Below, piece after piece: positions 48,258 to 56,745 of a stretch of 64,000 bases of DNA; within the stretch, counting starts at the first letter, position 1; the number at the start of each line of letters is the position of its first letter. Under the pieces are notes generated by a model. It did not search any database. It was not told where the DNA came from and saw nothing but the letters and a program-made list of their open reading frames with translations. The stretch is from Marinomonas aquimarina. Its GTDB lineage: Bacteria > Pseudomonadota > Gammaproteobacteria > Pseudomonadales > Marinomonadaceae. The translations under genes were made by a program, and so were the position numbers. The stretch spans positions 62,001 to 126,000 of the forward strand of contig NZ_FLOC01000003.1 of the NCBI RefSeq assembly GCF_900089755.1, given 5' to 3'.

Positions 48258-50123
48258 TTAAGCCTTGTCTTGCTCCGCTTCAGCTTGCGCTGCGAGACGG
48301 ACAAAGGCATTGGCTTCGCCATAGTTGTCGTAGTCAGCAACACGCTGTACCACTTCAAAGAAGACACCGTGCATTTGCTCAGTGTAGAAATGGAAGAATT
48401 CACCTTGATCATTACGATCAAACAGAATGTTGTGCGCTTTTAGTTTCGCGATCAACTCTTCGGACAAATCAAAACGCGCTTCGATATCACGGTAGTAGTT
48501 ATTTGGAATCGCCAACACTTTTTCTTGGCCCATATTCTTCGCAGCAGTGAAGATATCATCACACGCAAACGCAATTTGCTGCACACCTGAACCGCGTGTT
48601 TGAGTCAAGAAACGCTCTGCCGATGCGGAACGCGCATTGGTCATATTGATCGGAATACGGATGCTCTTGTCTTTGTTCGTCGCGGTACGACTTACTACAA
48701 GACCATGGATGTCCGGCAAGTCTTGGCTTGGCTGAATATCAAAACCAAATAGCGACTTGTAGAAGAAACCAGTCGATAGGAAGTCAACGTTGGCAACCGT
48801 CTGACCAATATGGTCAATACGTTTTAAACCAACGCCCTGCTCGCCTTGTACACCGTCAATCGGCTTGAAGTCGACATCGAAGAAACGGTAACCGGCATCA
48901 CGGTTAACAAAGTACACCAGGCTATCACCGATGCCACGAATGGCAGGGATATTCAACTCACCAGGGCCCGCTTGATTCTCAAAGCGCTCCGCTTTGTAGT
49001 GCTCCGCTACCGCCAGTGTGTGCTTCACGCTATCAGTGGCAAAGCCGAGGGCACAGACAGAGACACCATGCTTTTGAAAGTACTCGTGGGCTTGGCTCTT
49101 AGGCTCTTTGTTCAAAATTAAGTTGATTTCGCCTTGACGCATCAAGCTAACATTCTTAGAGCGGTGTTTGTGCGTCTCAGCAAAACCAAGTTGTGACAAG
49201 GTCTTCACAAGCTCATCGCCCGTATCACCTTCGACCGCGAACTCTATGAACTCCACTTCTTTGATGGATGCGGACTCTTCAATATTGTCCACGGCAATAT
49301 CGTGTTTCGGCGTGGTTTGATCGTCCAACCAAATCAATGAGCGCATACCATCGATGGCTTTGGCGACTGGATCAGAAGAGCGGAATTCATCGTTAAAGAT
49401 CTCGTGCGATAGGTAATCGTCAAAGCCTTTGTCTTTCAGGATCTGCACAAACTCCACCACCGGCATATCACCTTGACCTGGGAAGCAGCGTGAGTGACGG
49501 CTGTAGGTTAGGTAATCGGTACGTGGCATCACTGGCGCATCGGCCACCTGTACCAACGCAATTTTATCCACGCTAATTTCATCACGCAGACAATCCAAGG
49601 TGTTGCCGCGAGAGAACATATGGAAAGTATCTAGGTTAATGCCAAGATTTGGGTGGTCAGTACGCTTTACTAGGTCCCAGGCATCTTCGTAGTCGGCAAT
49701 GTGTTTACCCCAAGCTAGAGCTTCATAGCCTAAAACCAAGCCTTCGCCAGCAGCAATGTCTGCTAAATGACGCAAGTCAGCAGCACATAGATCACGATCA
49801 GAGGATGCGTAAGCCTGTACGTTAGAGCACATTAACAAACGGTTAGTACCCAATTCATGGGCCACCTGCATTTTACGCTTAAGCATCTCAATGCGTTTCT
49901 TTTGAATGTCACGAGGGTTGCCTTCCATGTCTCGGAATGGTTGCAGTGCAATGATCTCCAAACCTAGATCTTTCGCCATCTTACCCACTTCGGATGGCGA
50001 CCCGCTGTACTGGGTCAAATCATTTTCAAAGATCTCAATCCCCTGAAAACCCGCCTTTGAGGCTGCTTCCATCTTCTCGCGCAAAGTACCCGAGATAGAT
50101 ACGGTAGCTAATGCAGTTTTCAT
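48258..50123 (-). CDS. quiC: 3-dehydroshikimate dehydratase, two-domain QuiC type
   Basis: A 621-residue metal-dependent enzyme that dehydrates 3-dehydroshikimate to protocatechuate. The N-terminal TIM-barrel sugar isomerase-like domain (about 1-275) has metal-site blocks including LGINLDTFHMFSRG near 165 and DYLSHEIFNDEFR near 235. The C-terminal part (about 285-610) is a 4-hydroxyphenylpyruvate dioxygenase-like VOC region, with IDHIGQTVAN near 430 and the metal-ligand block FFHFYTEQMHGVFFE near 582-596. This fusion is the Pseudomonas-type QuiC. The ATG at 50123 has an AAGGGGGA ribosome-binding site. It is the entry step from shikimate to the lig pathway. Confidence 0.92.
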   Translation of the reverse strand: MKTALATVSISGTLREKMEAASKAGFQGIEIFENDLTQYSGSPSEVGKMAKDLGLEIIALQPFRDMEGNPRDIQKKRIEMLKRKMQVAHELGTNRLLMCSNVQAYASSDRDLCAADLRHLADIAAGEGLVLGYEALAWGKHIADYEDAWDLVKRTDHPNLGINLDTFHMFSRGNTLDCLRDEISVDKIALVQVADAPVMPRTDYLTYSRHSRCFPGQGDMPVVEFVQILKDKGFDDYLSHEIFNDEFRSSDPVAKAIDGMRSLIWLDDQTTPKHDIAVDNIEESASIKEVEFIEFAVEGDTGDELVKTLSQLGFAETHKHRSKNVSLMRQGEINLILNKEPKSQAHEYFQKHGVSVCALGFATDSVKHTLAVAEHYKAERFENQAGPGELNIPAIRGIGDSLVYFVNRDAGYRFFDVDFKPIDGVQGEQGVGLKRIDHIGQTVANVDFLSTGFFYKSLFGFDIQPSQDLPDIHGLVVSRTATNKDKSIRIPINMTNARSASAERFLTQTRGSGVQQIAFACDDIFTAAKNMGQEKVLAIPNNYYRDIEARFDLSEELIAKLKAHNILFDRNDQGEFFHFYTEQMHGVFFEVVQRVADYDNYGEANAFVRLAAQAEAEQDKA

Positions 50124-50138
50124 TAAATCCCCCTTAAC

Positions 50139-50160
50139 ATATATCAATTTTAATATATAA
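50139..50160 (-). promoter_or_regulatory. candidate LysR operator, quiC promoter
   Basis: TATATCAATTTTAATATATA is an AT-rich near-palindrome close to the lysR site. It lies only 16-37 bases upstream of the quiC ATG, so it probably overlaps the promoter or transcript start. Confidence 0.5.
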
Positions 50161-50281
50161 GAGTAGTCGAAAAGTTTTCGTTCTAACTAAGCCTTATGGC
50201 AAAGAATATTAGACTTTGAAAGGGGTTTAATCGAATGAAATATCAAATGAATATACAGTCTAAAAAGGAATACATAGAAAC

Positions 50282-50308
50282 AAAAAAACGCAGCCGAGGC
50301 TGCGTTTT
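50282..50308 (-). terminator. rho-independent terminator after the shikimate dehydrogenase gene
   Basis: The perfect 8-bp stem ACGCAGCC/GGCTGCGT has a 2-base spacer and a run of seven T residues on the minus strand. quiC therefore needs its own promoter. Confidence 0.9.
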
Positions 50309-50327
50309 CTATCACCAAAATGACCGC

Positions 50328-51182
50328 TTAAATCAGATCACTGACCACATCGTATTTTTCACGGAATTGATCCCACACTGGCGTCACATCACCCACTTCC
50401 ACACCGGTAAAGATTTCAAACGCATCCAACCCTTGATAAAAGAATAGATCAAAACCTGAGACAATTTTCAGGCCAGCCGCATTCGCCGCTTTTAGAAATT
50501 CTGTATCCAGCGGTGTGTAAACCGCATCAAACGCCCATTTCTGACCACCAAAAGCCGACTCTGCTAATGGATTTCCAGGGGTTTTGTAGTGACCTACTGG
50601 AGTACAGTTCACGAGACCATCGACCTCTTTTGCCACGGCAGCCACATCACCCGTAGCCACAACCGTAGTTTTGTAACCCGCTTCGTTTAATGCTTCTGCT
50701 AGCGCTTCAGCCCCAGCCACATTTAGGTCAGAGATAAACAGCTCTATCGCGCCCACTTCAAACAAGCCAAAGGCCACCGCACGACCGACACCACCGGCAC
50801 CAATCATCAACACCTTTCCTGCTGGCAAGTCACCCAAACGTGTACGGTAGCCACGGATAAAACCTGTGTAATCGGTGTTGAACGCACATACTTTGCCGTC
50901 TTTCAGTAGCAAGGTATTGGTCGAGCCGACTTTTTTTACTGAGTCATTGACTTCGTCAGCACTGTCAACGGCGATTTGCTTGAATGGGAAAGTGACGTTG
51001 GTACCAATAAAACCTTGCTCACGAATTGAGGCCAAACGCTCTTTAAAAGCCGCCGCTTCAGGGCTATCCAATTCCTGCAGTTCGTATTTCACAGGCAGGC
51101 CTTTTAATTCACCTAACATATTGTGAAGAGAAGGGGCACGAGAAGCGGAAATGCTTTGACCGATTAAACCAATATTTTGCAT
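50328..51182 (-). CDS. catabolic-type quinate/shikimate dehydrogenase
   Basis: A 284-residue AroE-superfamily enzyme. The N-terminal LIGQSISASRAPSLHN block, catalytic Lys in NVTFPFKQ near 66, the NTDYTGF block near 105 and Rossmann GAGGVGRAV near 129 are present. Beta2 ends in SDLN rather than the NRT-type motif of NADP-dependent AroE, which suggests NAD+ preference and use in the oxidising direction, as in Corynebacterium QsuD. It should oxidise shikimate (and maybe quinate) to the 3-dehydro form feeding QuiC. The start is 51182, with AAGGATC upstream. Confidence 0.87.
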   Translation of the reverse strand: MQNIGLIGQSISASRAPSLHNMLGELKGLPVKYELQELDSPEAAAFKERLASIREQGFIGTNVTFPFKQIAVDSADEVNDSVKKVGSTNTLLLKDGKVCAFNTDYTGFIRGYRTRLGDLPAGKVLMIGAGGVGRAVAFGLFEVGAIELFISDLNVAGAEALAEALNEAGYKTTVVATGDVAAVAKEVDGLVNCTPVGHYKTPGNPLAESAFGGQKWAFDAVYTPLDTEFLKAANAAGLKIVSGFDLFFYQGLDAFEIFTGVEVGDVTPVWDQFREKYDVVSDLI

Positions 51183-51337
51183 GAGAAGATCCTTAGATAC
51201 TGAGTCGAGCACATATACTGAGTCACGCCGAATTTTTAGCCGTAAAAGAGCATGAAAAGAGAGTCGTGAATAATATAAGAAGTGATGAAAGCGTACACTA
51301 AGTACGCCTCCATAGTTATGATAAGTTTTACTGAATT

Positions 51338-51355
51338 TATATCAGAAAAATTATA
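51338..51355 (-). promoter_or_regulatory. candidate LysR operator upstream of the shikimate dehydrogenase gene
   Basis: TATATCAGAAAAATTATA matches the TATATCA half of the other sites. It lies about 155 bases before the dehydrogenase start and just downstream of the first ligB gene. A GCGTAC-ACTAA-GTACGC hairpin at 51291-51307 follows without a T run. Confidence 0.4.
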
Positions 51356-51361
51356 GATAGC

Positions 51362-52216
51362 TTAGCGTGCGCTATTGGTGGCCAATAACTGTAAACCCGC
51401 GCCAGTATTAGAGATTGGCAAGTGATAACTGCGGTGCAGTTCTTTTAGTTTGCCTTCGCCTTCTAGGGCACCACGCATGGCCAGCCACATGTTTAATTCA
51501 ACACCTTGAGCACCCGCTTCTTCAACCAATTCATAGTTAGAATAACGGGTGAGTAACTCTGGCTCATCGACAATTTTTTCCATGCAGTACAGGTCAAACG
51601 GCTTATTGATAAAGCCCGCGCGCTGGCCATCCAATTGATGCGATAAACCACCTGTCCCCATGACCACCACTTTTTGATCACCTGCAAAACTGCGCACCGC
51701 ATCACCGATGGCTTTACCAAACGCATAGCTGCGGCTTGGCTTTGGCATTGGGTGACGTTCACAGTTAATTGCCACAGGAATAACTTTCACATGACCGTAT
51801 TTGTGCCCCGGCCACATCAAGGTTAACGGTACGGTTAAACCGTGGTCTACCTTCATTTCCTGACACACAGTGATATCAAAATCATGCTCAATCAGATGAT
51901 TGACAATGTGCCATGACAGCTCCGTTTCTCCGGTGACCGGTGGGATTTCCGCGATTCCCCAGCCCTCATCGGCGTTTTCATATTGTTCCGCTGCACCGAT
52001 GGCAAACGTTGGCTTACGGTCATGGAAAAACTCTAAGCCATGGTCATTGTAGAAAATGATCGCGATATCGGGCTCTTGGGTGTAGAGCCAATCGCGGACT
52101 GGCGGGTAAGCTTCAAAAAACTCTTTCCAATAAGGTGTTTCTTCTAACCCCTGATCCATAGCAACACCGATCGCAGGGATGTGTGATGTGGCGATGCCAC
52201 CTAGTAATTTCGCCAT
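51362..52216 (-). CDS. ligB: protocatechuate 4,5-dioxygenase beta chain, copy 1
   Basis: A 284-residue class III extradiol dioxygenase catalytic subunit. The Fe(II) ligands His12 (TSHIPA), His59 (FYNDHGLEFF) and Glu240 (GAQGVELN) and the active-site His193 (GGLSHQLDG) are intact. It cleaves protocatechuate between C4 and C5 to 4-carboxy-2-hydroxymuconate semialdehyde. Its ATG overlaps the alpha-chain stop by one base. By eye about two thirds of residues match copy 2 at 52827-53678. Substrate may have diverged, with gallate a candidate. Confidence 0.92.
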   Translation of the reverse strand: MAKLLGGIATSHIPAIGVAMDQGLEETPYWKEFFEAYPPVRDWLYTQEPDIAIIFYNDHGLEFFHDRKPTFAIGAAEQYENADEGWGIAEIPPVTGETELSWHIVNHLIEHDFDITVCQEMKVDHGLTVPLTLMWPGHKYGHVKVIPVAINCERHPMPKPSRSYAFGKAIGDAVRSFAGDQKVVVMGTGGLSHQLDGQRAGFINKPFDLYCMEKIVDEPELLTRYSNYELVEEAGAQGVELNMWLAMRGALEGEGKLKELHRSYHLPISNTGAGLQLLATNSAR

Positions 52217-52563
52217 TATACTTCTCCCTGTTTCACCAAAAATGCTTTGAATTCTTCTGTGCTCATGCCCGTTTGCAAACCACCGACATCTTGTACGCTT
52301 AACCCTAACAAGCCAGCAAACTTCGCCAGATAATAGATGCTGCCGCCTGCTTCAAGCATTGCAATCACATCTCGCTTACGCATCGCATCTCGTTGATCTT
52401 CGGTTAGTTTAAACTTCTCGTAGTAAGCTTCTTCATCTTCCTTGAATTCATTCCGGGCCGCTGCATTATTAAAGGAGTAACACATTTTGTTTAATGGATA
52501 CCCTTTAGTTGCCATTGGCCCATCGAGCATAATAGTCCCTGGGATATTTACCGTTTGGCTCAT
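52216..52563 (-). CDS. ligA: protocatechuate 4,5-dioxygenase alpha chain, copy 1
   Basis: A 115-residue LigA subunit that caps the LigB active site. Family blocks are the IPGTIMLDGPMATKGYPLN start, MCYSFNN near 26, GGSIYYLAKFAGLLGLSVQD near 73-92 and LQTGMSTEEFKAFL. ATG 52563 is preceded by GAGG at six bases; a GTG 12 bases upstream is less likely. It has its own 263-base upstream region with a terminator, a repeat and a candidate operator, so the pair is a separate transcript. Confidence 0.92.
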   Translation of the reverse strand: MSQTVNIPGTIMLDGPMATKGYPLNKMCYSFNNAAARNEFKEDEEAYYEKFKLTEDQRDAMRKRDVIAMLEAGGSIYYLAKFAGLLGLSVQDVGGLQTGMSTEEFKAFLVKQGEV

Positions 52564-52640
52564 TTCACACCTCACCGTGTTATTTTTATAGGATGATCTA
52601 ACAACTCATCTGCCAACCAGTATAAGGGGCTTATCTGTGC

Positions 52641-52657
52641 AATTAATTGATATACAT
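52641..52657 (-). promoter_or_regulatory. candidate LysR operator upstream of ligA copy 1
   Basis: On minus, TATATCAATTAATTGCA shares the TATATCAA half-site and AT-rich centre with the sites at 50139 and 57915. It lies about 80-95 bases upstream of the ligA copy 1 start. Confidence 0.4.
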
Positions 52658-52750
52658 CTAGTAACGAACAGGGTTTAAATTGATTAATTAGAACGATAAA
52701 AAGGCGCAAAAGTTATATTAACTTCATACCACTAAAAAGAATAAAAACAA

Positions 52751-52780
52751 AAAAAGCCATAACAAATGTTATGGCTTTTT
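52751..52780 (-). terminator. rho-independent terminator after the second ligAB pair
   Basis: A perfect inverted repeat AAAAAGCCATAACA/TGTTATGGCTTTTT with a short centre, followed by T residues on minus. It closes the ligJ-to-ligB copy 2 operon. Confidence 0.9.
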
Positions 52781-52785
52781 CAATA

Positions 52786-52828
52786 ACCCCATCCTAACCT
52801 TCCCCTTGTAAAGGGGAAGGAACAGGTT
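52786..52828. repeat. REP-like palindromic repeat unit
   Basis: CCTTCCCCTT-GTA-AAGGGGAAGG is a perfect 10-bp stem (52798-52807 with 52811-52820). It is flanked by CCCCATCCTAA on one side and AACAGG on the other, and touches the stop codon of ligB copy 2. It is GC-rich and pyrimidine/purine-biased, unlike its surroundings. It resembles dispersed extragenic palindromes of gammaproteobacteria; only one copy is in this window. Confidence 0.5.
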
Positions 52829-53678
52829 ATTTCTCAGGCATGGTATGTTCTAACAACATCAGACCAGAACCAGTGTTGGAAATCGGCGCATGGTAGTTGC
52901 GGTGCAACTCTTTCACATCACCGATCAAACAACCACGCATGGCGATCAACATGTTTAGCTCAACCCCTTGTGCACCGGCGATTTCTGCTAGGTCAAAGTT
53001 AGAGTACTTGGTCAGATCTTCAGGGTCTGACACCAGTTTGTCTAGACACATCAAGTCAAACTCACGGTTAATGATACCCGCTCGCTCCCCATCAAGCTGA
53101 TGCGACATACCACCCGTTCCGAATACCGCCACTTTCAGATCATCATCAAATGACTGCACTGCACGACCAATCGCTTGGCCTAGTGCAAAGGTACGCTTCG
53201 GCTGCGGCATTGGGTGCTGCTCACAGTTGATACACACAGGGATGACTTTCACATGGCCATAGTTGTGACCTGGCCACATCAGGTTAAGTGGCACCGTTAG
53301 ACCGTGATCCACTTTCATTTCCTGACAGATGGTCATATCAAAACCATCTTCTACCAAACTGTTAGCAATGTGCCAAGAAAGGTCCGATTCACCTGTAACG
53401 GGTGGAATGGTAGGAATTCCCCAACCTTCATCTGCGTTGTGGTATTCATCCGCTACACCAATGGCAAACGTAGGCTTTTTATCAATGAAGAATTCCAAAC
53501 CGTGATCGTTGTAGAACAAAATGATCACATCTGGTTTTTTCTCATTTAGCCAATCACGAACTGGTGGGTAACCGTCAAAAAACGGTTTCCAGTACGGCGT
53601 ATCTTCTAAACCATTCGCCATGGCATTAGCAATCGCTGGAATATGAGAAGTTGTAATACCACCAATAATATTTGCCAT
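52827..53678 (-). CDS. ligB: protocatechuate 4,5-dioxygenase beta chain, copy 2
   Basis: A 283-residue class III extradiol dioxygenase subunit with the same ligand set as copy 1: His12, His59, Glu240 and active-site His193 (GGMSHQLDG). It differs from copy 1 in the C-terminal tail and in several residues around 85-110. It is coupled to its alpha chain by a one-base overlap and lies in the same operon as ligI, ligU, ligK and ligJ, so this pair is the more likely main protocatechuate dioxygenase. Confidence 0.92.
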   Translation of the reverse strand: MANIIGGITTSHIPAIANAMANGLEDTPYWKPFFDGYPPVRDWLNEKKPDVIILFYNDHGLEFFIDKKPTFAIGVADEYHNADEGWGIPTIPPVTGESDLSWHIANSLVEDGFDMTICQEMKVDHGLTVPLNLMWPGHNYGHVKVIPVCINCEQHPMPQPKRTFALGQAIGRAVQSFDDDLKVAVFGTGGMSHQLDGERAGIINREFDLMCLDKLVSDPEDLTKYSNFDLAEIAGAQGVELNMLIAMRGCLIGDVKELHRNYHAPISNTGSGLMLLEHTMPEK

Positions 53679-54037
53679 TACACTTCACCTCGACCGTTTT
53701 TAACAAGCATGTCTTTAAATTCTTCAACACTCATACCTGTTTGTAGAGCGCCAATATCTTGCATATTCAGTTTTAATAAACCGGCATATTTTGCCAGATA
53801 ATAAATACTGCCGCCTTCGCGAAGCATTGCAATAATATCTTTTTCTTTAATCGCTTTTTTCTGAGCTTCCGTTAAATTGAATTTATCGCAGTACGCATCT
53901 GGATCTGCATTAAATTCATCACGTGCTTCCTGATTATTAAAGGAAAAGCACATTTTATTTAGCCCATAACCTTTTTTAGCCATAGTGCTATCAAAAAGAT
54001 AGGTGCCTGGAATGTCTCTCTTTTCATTAGTCGCCAT
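53678..54037 (-). CDS. ligA: protocatechuate 4,5-dioxygenase alpha chain, copy 2
   Basis: A 119-residue LigA subunit with the same blocks as copy 1: DIPGTYLFDSTMAKKGYGLN start, MCFSFNNQEARDEF near 30, GGSIYYLAKYAGLLKL near 76 and LQTGMSVEEFK. It follows ligI by 33 bases. With ligB copy 2 it forms the LigAB heterotetramer. Confidence 0.92.
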   Translation of the reverse strand: MATNEKRDIPGTYLFDSTMAKKGYGLNKMCFSFNNQEARDEFNADPDAYCDKFNLTEAQKKAIKEKDIIAMLREGGSIYYLAKYAGLLKLNMQDIGALQTGMSVEEFKDMLVKNGRGEV

Positions 54038-54070
54038 AGGGTGACCTCTTTTTATTTTGTTCTAACTGGA

Positions 54071-54940
54071 TTATTTCCAGTATAGACGCATTGGGTTGTC
54101 CACTAGTAGCTTCTGTTGAAGCTCTTCGGTCGTTGCAATCATCGGAATCACATCTACTAAGTGGCCGTCATCTGGTACGTGCGACTTCATATTTGGGTGT
54201 GGCCAATCCGTTCCCCACAATACTCGATCAGGGAACTGCTCAACCAAGGTTTTCGCAAATGGCACCACGTCTGAATAATCCGGTGCTTGCAGCGTTAAAC
54301 GCTCGGGGCAGCTCACTTTACACCAAACGTTGTCGTTGTCCGCCATAAAGTTGATGAAGCGCTGGAAGCCTGGGTGATCAACACCATTGGCCACGTCAGG
54401 ACGACCCATGTGGTCCACCACAATCGTCGTACCTAGCTCTTTTAGGAATGGAATCAGTTCCTCTAGATCTGGCGCCTCAAAGTAAACAACGATGTGCCAG
54501 CCCAGTGTTTTAATTTTCTCAGCGATGGAGAAGAACACTTCGCGTGGCGTACTATCAACCAAGCGCTTAACGAAGTTGAAACGCACACCACGAACACCGG
54601 CATCATGCATTTCTTGCAACTGTTCAATGGTGAAGCTGTCGTCGATAAAGGCAACACCACGAGCCAACTCGCCCGCTGTTTGCAAGGCATCAATCAGTGC
54701 TGCGTTGTCAGTGCTGTGACAAGACGCTTGAACGATAACGTTACGAGAAAAACCTAGGTGATCACGCAGCGCGAACAATTGATCTTTGGAGGCATCGCAA
54801 GGGGTGTACTTACGCTTTGGGTGGTATGGAAACTGATCAGCTGGACCAAAAACGTGACAGTGTGCATCGACTGCACCTGCAGGGGCTTGGTATTTTGGTT
54901 TACTAGGGTTTGGATGAAATGGAAGATAATCTTTGTCCAT
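54071..54940 (-). CDS. ligI: 2-pyrone-4,6-dicarboxylate hydrolase
   Basis: A 289-residue amidohydrolase-superfamily lactonase that opens 2-pyrone-4,6-dicarboxylate to 4-oxalomesaconate. Metal and substrate blocks are visible: VDAHCHVFGP near 24-33, NVIVQASCH near 67, RGVRFNFVKR near 115, VVDHMGRPD near 175 and WGTDWPHPN near 240-248 with the catalytic Asp. Its partner LigC sits on the plus strand 8 kb away. Confidence 0.93.
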   Translation of the reverse strand: MDKDYLPFHPNPSKPKYQAPAGAVDAHCHVFGPADQFPYHPKRKYTPCDASKDQLFALRDHLGFSRNVIVQASCHSTDNAALIDALQTAGELARGVAFIDDSFTIEQLQEMHDAGVRGVRFNFVKRLVDSTPREVFFSIAEKIKTLGWHIVVYFEAPDLEELIPFLKELGTTIVVDHMGRPDVANGVDHPGFQRFINFMADNDNVWCKVSCPERLTLQAPDYSDVVPFAKTLVEQFPDRVLWGTDWPHPNMKSHVPDDGHLVDVIPMIATTEELQQKLLVDNPMRLYWK

Positions 54941-54979
54941 TTTTTACTACCTATTTATTCTTGTTAATGAACGGACGAC

Positions 54980-56050
54980 TCACAGGCCGTTCGCATGTAC
55001 AAATACTTTACCGTCAAACAGCTTACGGGCGGTTCGCAACAAGGCCGCAGAATCCACCTCACCTTGACTGTTTTGATCAAGCACTACCGTCATACAGCCA
55101 GTTGGGTGCTCAACGTCTAGGGTCATTTGCGCCGCTGACTCATAAGTCGCCAAAACATTGGCAGGCGAACCTTTCAATACAGCGGCTGTGGCCACACTCA
55201 CCGCCCCCAAGACACCAATCGATGCATGGCAACGATGGGGAATAAAGGTGCGCGTTGAAATAGCACCGCCATTGGTTGGCTCTGACACCATGGTCATTTT
55301 CGGCACTGACTTATCTTTGACATCACCAAGGTTCATCAGTGGGCCGGCTTGCAAGCGAATCGACTCTAACTTAGCACGTAGCTCGGCATTGTTTTCCAAC
55401 TCTTCACGAGTTTCCGTACCGCTGATGCCCATGTCGGATGCACGCATGACCACACATGGCATGCCGTTATCGATCATGGTCACTTCGATACCATCAATGA
55501 CATCGACAGCATTACCCGTTGGCAGCAAGGCACCACAGCTAGACCCTGCTGTGTCTTTAAAAGTAATCGGCACTGGGGCTGAAAAGCCTGGCACGCCATC
55601 AATGCGCGCATTGCCTTCGTACACTACTTCGCCGTCTTTTACTTGCACTCGTGCTACCGAGATTTGTCCAGTGTTCTGCATAAAGATGCGCACTTCGGTC
55701 TCGCCCTCTACGGGCTCGACCAAACCGCGCTCAATCGCAAATGGCCCAACCCCCGCAAGAATGTTGCCGCAGTTTTGCGCGTCCGTCACAATCGCTTGAT
55801 CGACGAAGACTTGTAAGAACAAGTAGTCTACATCGGCGTCATCGCGCTCAGACTTCTGTACCACAGCCACTTTAGAGGTCAATGGATCCGCGCCCCCCAT
55901 GCCATCAATCTGACGCGCATCTGGTGAGCCCATTACACGCAGCAGAGTATCCGCACGCACTTGCTCATCGCTGGGTAAGGCGTCAGCTAGGAAGTACGCC
56001 CCTTTCGACGTACCACCGCGCATCCACATGCATTCGATGCCCTTAGACAT
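54980..56050 (-). CDS. ligU: 4-oxalomesaconate tautomerase (PrpF family)
   Basis: A 356-residue isomerase with the duplicated diaminopimelate epimerase-like fold of PrpF/GalD/LigU. Typical blocks are [19 protein letters not shown] near 8-26, [17 protein letters not shown] near 48, [18 protein letters not shown] near 89 and [18 protein letters not shown] near 275. It moves the double bond of 4-oxalomesaconate before hydration. ATG 56050 overlaps the end of ligK by eight bases and has AAGG upstream; a longer reading inside ligK is not credible. Confidence 0.9.
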   Translation of the reverse strand: MSKGIECMWMRGGTSKGAYFLADALPSDEQVRADTLLRVMGSPDARQIDGMGGADPLTSKVAVVQKSERDDADVDYLFLQVFVDQAIVTDAQNCGNILAGVGPFAIERGLVEPVEGETEVRIFMQNTGQISVARVQVKDGEVVYEGNARIDGVPGFSAPVPITFKDTAGSSCGALLPTGNAVDVIDGIEVTMIDNGMPCVVMRASDMGISGTETREELENNAELRAKLESIRLQAGPLMNLGDVKDKSVPKMTMVSEPTNGGAISTRTFIPHRCHASIGVLGAVSVATAAVLKGSPANVLATYESAAQMTLDVEHPTGCMTVVLDQNSQGEVDSAALLRTARKLFDGKVFVHANGL

Positions 56051-56720
56051 ACTTAAGGCCTTTCTCAGCCAAGCGTGGGCGCATGTCGTAGATATCCAAA
56101 CCAAGCTCACCGTTTTCTAGGCGCACACGTTTGGCTTCTTCGTTGTCCATACGCTTACGCGCCAGCTCTAGCACTTCAGCGGCTTTCTCACGACGCACCA
56201 CAACCACACCGTCGTCGTCAGCAACAATCACGTCACCGGCATTGATGATTTCATCCGCACATACAATCTGAATATTCACTGAGCCGACGGTTTCTTTGAT
56301 CGTACCTTCCGCAAATACGGCTTTTGACCAAACTGGGAAGTTCATTTTGCGAAGGTCTCGGGTATCACGTACGCCGCCTTCGATGATCAAACCTACGACA
56401 CCACGGGCCTGTGCCGATGTTGCCAATAAGTCACCGAAGAAACCATGATTAGAAGGCGATGTTGGCGCAAACACCAGCATGTCACCTTTTTTACATTGCT
56501 CGATGGCAACGTGCATCATCCAGTTGTCGCCCGCGGCACCTGAAATGGTAATCGCTGAGCCAGCCACCGCCACATCTTGTTGGATTGGACGCATGTAGTG
56601 CGCCAATAGACCCACACGACCTTGTGCTTCGTGGATCGTTGCCACGCCGCATTCTGCCAAACCGTCAATCACCGCCTGATCGGCACGTTCAATATGTTGT
56701 ACTACTACGTTTTCGCGCAT
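56043..56720 (-). CDS. ligK: 4-carboxy-4-hydroxy-2-oxoadipate aldolase
   Basis: A 225-residue class II pyruvate aldolase of the RraA/HMG aldolase family. It splits 4-carboxy-4-hydroxy-2-oxoadipate into pyruvate and oxaloacetate, ending the pathway. The key block GGVRDTRDL near 114-122, with Arg and Asp for pyruvate and metal, and [12 protein letters not shown] near 64 are intact. It lies between ligJ and ligU, with an eight-base overlap into ligU. Confidence 0.92.
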   Translation of the reverse strand: MRENVVVQHIERADQAVIDGLAECGVATIHEAQGRVGLLAHYMRPIQQDVAVAGSAITISGAAGDNWMMHVAIEQCKKGDMLVFAPTSPSNHGFFGDLLATSAQARGVVGLIIEGGVRDTRDLRKMNFPVWSKAVFAEGTIKETVGSVNIQIVCADEIINAGDVIVADDDGVVVVRREKAAEVLELARKRMDNEEAKRVRLENGELGLDIYDMRPRLAEKGLKYV

Positions 56721-56745
56721 GTTTTGCTCCTTTAACTTCAGACGA

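Noticed and set aside
50235..50447. 70-residue plus-strand open frame in the quiC/dehydrogenase gap
   Set aside because: Overlaps the terminator and the end of the shikimate dehydrogenase gene, and has no ribosome-binding site or family pattern.
56051..56110. 20-residue N-terminal extension of ligU into ligK
   Set aside because: No family similarity. The ATG at 56050 has a ribosome-binding site and gives the usual LigU/GalD length.
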